The notes beneath the pieces are model-generated. The model did no database searches and was not told the origin of the DNA. It saw only the letters and a list, made by a program, of their open reading frames with translations. From NCBI GenBank assembly GCA_023439605.1, contig JAEXNS010000223.1, forward strand, positions 1-7,097: 7,097 bases of DNA, in the 5' to 3' direction. A program made the translations under genes and the position numbers. Positions 5,267 through 7,097 of the stretch are shown in pieces. Source of the stretch: Bacillota bacterium (GTDB lineage Bacteria > Bacillota > Clostridia > Oscillospirales > Ruminococcaceae). Numbering within the stretch: the stretch's first letter is position 1; every line of letters begins with the position of its first letter.

Positions 5267-6313
5267 CTATATACCAAAGTCGCCTCTATCAACAACAATT
5301 TCATATCCTATTTTCTTAATTCTGTTTTCCAAACAATATTTACATTCAGCTGCTTCTTCGCCAGTACAAATTTTATTATCATATAGTAAATATTTTTCCC
5401 TTACTCTTAGCGGTGATAAATTTGGCATTAGAACATTTGCACCAGCCAGTATCCCCTTTTCCCTACCCATTTTATCAACAGTACCAAGTGCTGTTGTAGC
5501 TGGAATAAGTGCATTTGGATTCATTAACCTTACTAAAGCTAATATAACTAATGTTAAATCTACTGAACCAGAAGTTTCATCCTTAAAAATAGTATCCTTA
5601 TGCGGAATAAATGGTCCCAATCCTATCATTTGAGGAGAAAACTTTTTAATAAATAAAATATCTTCAATTATATTCTCTATTTTTTGATATGGTGAACCAA
5701 CCATAAAACCAGTACCAACTTGAAATCCTATTTCCTTTAAATTATATAAGCATTGTACCCTATTTTCAATATTTAAATTTTCTGGATGCAATTTTTGATA
5801 ATGTTCAGAATTTATAGTTTCATGTCTTAATAAAAATCTATTTGCACCTGCATCAAAGTATTTTTTATAAGTTTCTTTAGTACGTTCTCCTAAAGAAAGA
5901 GTAATAGCACAATCTTCATAATTCTTTCTTATAGAACTTATTATATCTACCATAATTTCATCTGTATAATAGTTATCTTCTCCACCTTGAAGGACAAAAG
6001 TTCTCATTCCTAAATCGTATCCATTTTTACAACAACTCAATATATCTTCTTTAGTTAGTCTGTATCTGTCAACATTTTTGTTTCCACTTCTTATTCCACA
6101 GTAAAAACAATTGTTTCTACAATAATTAGTGAATTCAATAAGTCCTCTAACATACACTTTTTTCCCGAAAATAGATGTGCTAACTTTTTGTGCTTTTTCA
6201 AAAAGATATTCTGAAGTTTCAAAACTTATATTATTTAATATTATCGATAATTCTTCGTAATTTGAACTATGTTCTTTATATATTTTATCAATTATTTCTT
6301 TTATATTTTTCAA
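5267..6313 (-). CDS. hydE: [FeFe] hydrogenase H-cluster radical SAM maturase HydE
   Basis: HydE is a radical SAM enzyme that works with HydG and HydF to build the di-iron subcluster of the [FeFe]-hydrogenase active site. Counting from the TTG start (348 residues, the usual length), the radical SAM motif C-x3-C-x2-C is at Cys65, 69 and 72 (EFTNYCRNNCFYCG). HydE-specific blocks follow: RTFVLQGGED, CAITLSLGER, RFLLRHET, GTGFMVGSPYQ, MIGLGPFIPHKDT, LIPATTALGT and GANVLMPNLSP. Near the end Cys316-x7-Cys324-x2-Cys327 matches the optional auxiliary-cluster cysteines of Thermotoga HydE. The related PylB and BioB lack this combination. A GTG at 6322 could also start the gene (351 residues), but it lies inside GAGGTGA, which is correctly spaced (5 bases) from the TTG at 6313. 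The gene follows the iscR-like gene with almost no gap; hydF, hydG and hydrogenase genes are not in the window. Confidence 0.95.
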   Translation of the reverse strand: MKNIKEIIDKIYKEHSSNYEELSIILNNISFETSEYLFEKAQKVSTSIFGKKVYVRGLIEFTNYCRNNCFYCGIRSGNKNVDRYRLTKEDILSCCKNGYDLGMRTFVLQGGEDNYYTDEIMVDIISSIRKNYEDCAITLSLGERTKETYKKYFDAGANRFLLRHETINSEHYQKLHPENLNIENRVQCLYNLKEIGFQVGTGFMVGSPYQKIENIIEDILFIKKFSPQMIGLGPFIPHKDTIFKDETSGSVDLTLVILALVRLMNPNALIPATTALGTVDKMGREKGILAGANVLMPNLSPLRVREKYLLYDNKICTGEEAAECKYCLENRIKKIGYEIVVDRGDFGI

Positions 6314-6318
6314 TTTAA

Positions 6319-6325
6319 TCACCTC
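6319..6325 (-). promoter_or_regulatory. Ribosome binding site of hydE, overlapping the iscR-like stop codon
   Basis: Minus-strand TGAGGTGATTAAATTG contains the regulator's TGA stop (6324-6326), the site GAGGTGA and, 5 bases on, the TTG proposed as hydE start. The overlap suggests translational coupling. It also makes the GTG at 6322 a less likely start. Confidence 0.65.
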
Positions 6326-6746
6326 AACATTCTTTGTTTTTAACTTGTCTATTTAAATCTTCTAAAGTATAGTTGTCCACATAAGTATTTACTGTATTGT
6401 AAAGCCCTTTCCAAAATGATAACGTTAAACATTCTGTACTTCTTGAACATTGATTTTCCTCATCTTGTAAACAAGACACTGGAGCTAAGTCGCCTTCAGT
6501 TATTCTTAAAATATCTCCCACAGTATATTCTGATGGAGACTTTGCAAGCTTATACCCACCTTGAGAACCTCGTAAACTTTTTAAATATCCAACTTTGCAT
6601 AACAAAGTAATAATTTGCTCTAAATATTTTATTGATATATCTTGTCTTTGTGCAATTTCCTTTAGAGAAATAAATTTATCCTGTTCATTATTTGACAAAT
6701 CAAGCATTAATCTAAGTGCATATCTACCTTTTGTTGAAATTTTCAT
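6324..6746 (-). CDS. Rrf2/IscR-family transcriptional regulator
   Basis: This 140-residue protein has the Rrf2 winged-helix layout: MKISTKGRYALRLMLDL at the N-terminus, a recognition region ISLKEIAQRQDISIKYLEQI (26-45), and the wing LRGSQGGYKLAKSP (58-71). The effector region has three cysteines, Cys92-x7-Cys100-x5-Cys106. This resembles the [2Fe-2S] ligands of IscR (x5, x5) but with a longer first spacing, so Fe-S sensing is likely yet not certain; CymR-type regulators of the same family have no such triad. A fourth Cys is the last residue. Start ATG 6744-6746 has a strong GGAGGTGAG (6751-6759). It is co-transcribed with hydE and lies under a promoter with an overlapping dyad, so autoregulation and control of hydE are plausible. 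iscS and iscU, often next to iscR, are not downstream. Confidence 0.92.
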   Translation of the reverse strand: MKISTKGRYALRLMLDLSNNEQDKFISLKEIAQRQDISIKYLEQIITLLCKVGYLKSLRGSQGGYKLAKSPSEYTVGDILRITEGDLAPVSCLQDEENQCSRSTECLTLSFWKGLYNTVNTYVDNYTLEDLNRQVKNKEC

Positions 6747-6773
6747 CTATCTCACCTCCATATTTATATTATT

Positions 6774-6802
6774 ATTATACCATAGGTTATGTAGGATATC
6801 AA
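6774..6802 (-). promoter_or_regulatory. Sigma-A promoter of the iscR-like/hydE operon
   Basis: On the minus strand TTGATA (6797-6802) and a perfect TATAAT (6774-6779) are 17 bases apart. Predicted start of transcription is near 6767, giving a leader of about 20 bases that carries the strong ribosome binding site. Confidence 0.8.
6777..6799. promoter_or_regulatory. Candidate Rrf2/IscR operator over the promoter core
   Basis: Minus-strand ATATCCTACAT-A-ACCTATGGTAT is an imperfect 23-bp dyad (7 of 11 positions paired around a central A), with ATA...TAT outer ends as in the 25-bp type 1 IscR sites of enterobacteria. It covers the spacer and parts of both -35 and -10, where binding would shut off the operon. 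The inner half-site differs from the classical GACT/AGTC, so this is a proposal. Confidence 0.45.
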
Positions 6803-6961
6803 TGTTTATTTTTGTCATAATTTTTTTAAAAATAATATCAATATAATACAGTAATAAATCAAAATCAAACAAGTTATTATTTTTTGAATATGCTATCATA
6901 TACATGATGATGCATAAATCAAATTTATTCACGCTCCCCTAAAACTATACTATATACTATG

Positions 6962-7001
6962 AAAAATGAAAGAATTTGCAAAAGCAAATTCTTTCATTTT
7001 T
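6962..7001. terminator. Bidirectional terminator hairpin and intron target site
   Basis: A perfect 18-bp inverted repeat (6962-6979 and 6984-7001) with an AAAA loop begins with five A and ends with five T, so it has a U-tail on both strands. No + strand gene precedes it here. It probably terminated a leftward gene now beyond the intron, upstream of the iscR-like operon. It is also the 5' exon of the group II intron that begins at 7003. Confidence 0.85.
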
Positions 7002-7002
7002 G

Positions 7003-7097
7003 GTGTGCCCAGCATGGGCACACTCTAAAGGGTTAAAGTCCCTAATCTGCCCTAGTAGTGGGAAAGATATAGCTGAACACCAAGGGTGTTCGTCGTG
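7003..7097 (+). mobile_element. Group IIC intron, 5' end (domain I start; continues beyond window)
   Basis: The segment begins with GTGTG, matching the group II 5' consensus GUGYG. It then follows the known start of the Oceanobacillus iheyensis group IIC intron block by block: GTGTGCCC-AGCAT-GGGCACAC (7003-7023), AGGG-TTAAAGT-CCCT (7029-7043), and the hairpin GAACACC-AAG-GGTGTTC (7075-7091) ahead of CGTCGTG. The resemblance is from memory and has not been aligned by computer. Position is diagnostic too: IIC introns insert just after Rho-independent terminators, and this starts one base past the hairpin at 6962-7001. Domains II-VI and any reverse transcriptase gene lie to the right, so whether the intron is complete or active cannot be seen. 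Confidence 0.88.

Noticed and set aside
6416..6846. Plus-strand frames at 6416-6610 and 6595-6846
   Set aside because: Antisense to the iscR-like gene and its promoter; no ribosome binding site and no recognisable protein.
6747..6932. Minus-strand 61-codon frame upstream of the iscR-like gene
   Set aside because: It runs through the iscR-like promoter, operator and ribosome binding site, starts with GTG one base after a GGGGAG, and has an AT-driven composition with no recognisable family. It is most likely chance.
1..7097. CRISPR array, tRNA or rRNA genes, or a toxin-antitoxin pair
   Set aside because: No regularly spaced direct repeats, no tRNA-like cloverleaf with CCA and no paired small genes were seen on either strand.

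Overview
The window is AT-rich, with clostridial-type ribosome binding sites (GGAGGTGA-like) and some GTG/TTG starts. It carries the [FeFe]-hydrogenase maturase HydE and closely spaced genes. This points to an anaerobic Firmicute, most likely a Clostridium of the botulinum/sporogenes kind; the genus is inferred from gene content and style only.

Layout. The left edge (1-282, + strand) is the C-terminal part of a long-form ribosome hibernation promoting factor. It converges on a leftward operon, and both share a perfect bidirectional terminator hairpin (294-328). The operon runs from a promoter near 5151-5179 to about 332 on the minus strand. In transcription order it holds a pyrophosphatase-like/Nudix fusion, endonuclease III (nth, overlapping the Nudix gene), a MATE efflux transporter, an ArsC/Spx-family thioredoxin-fold protein, an MsrA-MsrB fusion, and a YjbQ/UPF0047 protein. 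A 134-bp structured element with perfect 14-bp terminal inverted repeats (1722-1855) sits between the arsC-like gene and msrAB. Upstream (5267-6746, minus strand) is a second operon, an Rrf2/IscR-type regulator followed at once by hydE. It has a well-formed promoter with a dyad over its core elements and ends in a long AT-only hairpin.

At the right edge a perfect 18-bp terminator hairpin (6962-7001) is followed directly by the 5' end of a group IIC intron (from 7003, + strand), which runs out of the window. This is the classic IIC insertion site.

How the genes may work together. The Nudix-to-YjbQ operon looks like a housekeeping and damage-repair set: nucleotide clean-up (Nudix), repair of oxidised bases (Nth), export (MATE), a thiol-redox protein (ArsC-like) and repair of oxidised methionine (MsrAB). 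The Rrf2-hydE pair suggests that supply of the hydrogenase H-cluster is tied to Fe-S status. Most genes belong to well-known families. The less ordinary items are the TIR-bounded element, the PPase-like/Nudix fusion with altered metal-site residues, the Rrf2-hydE coupling and the terminator-targeted intron. No clearly new multi-gene system is visible.
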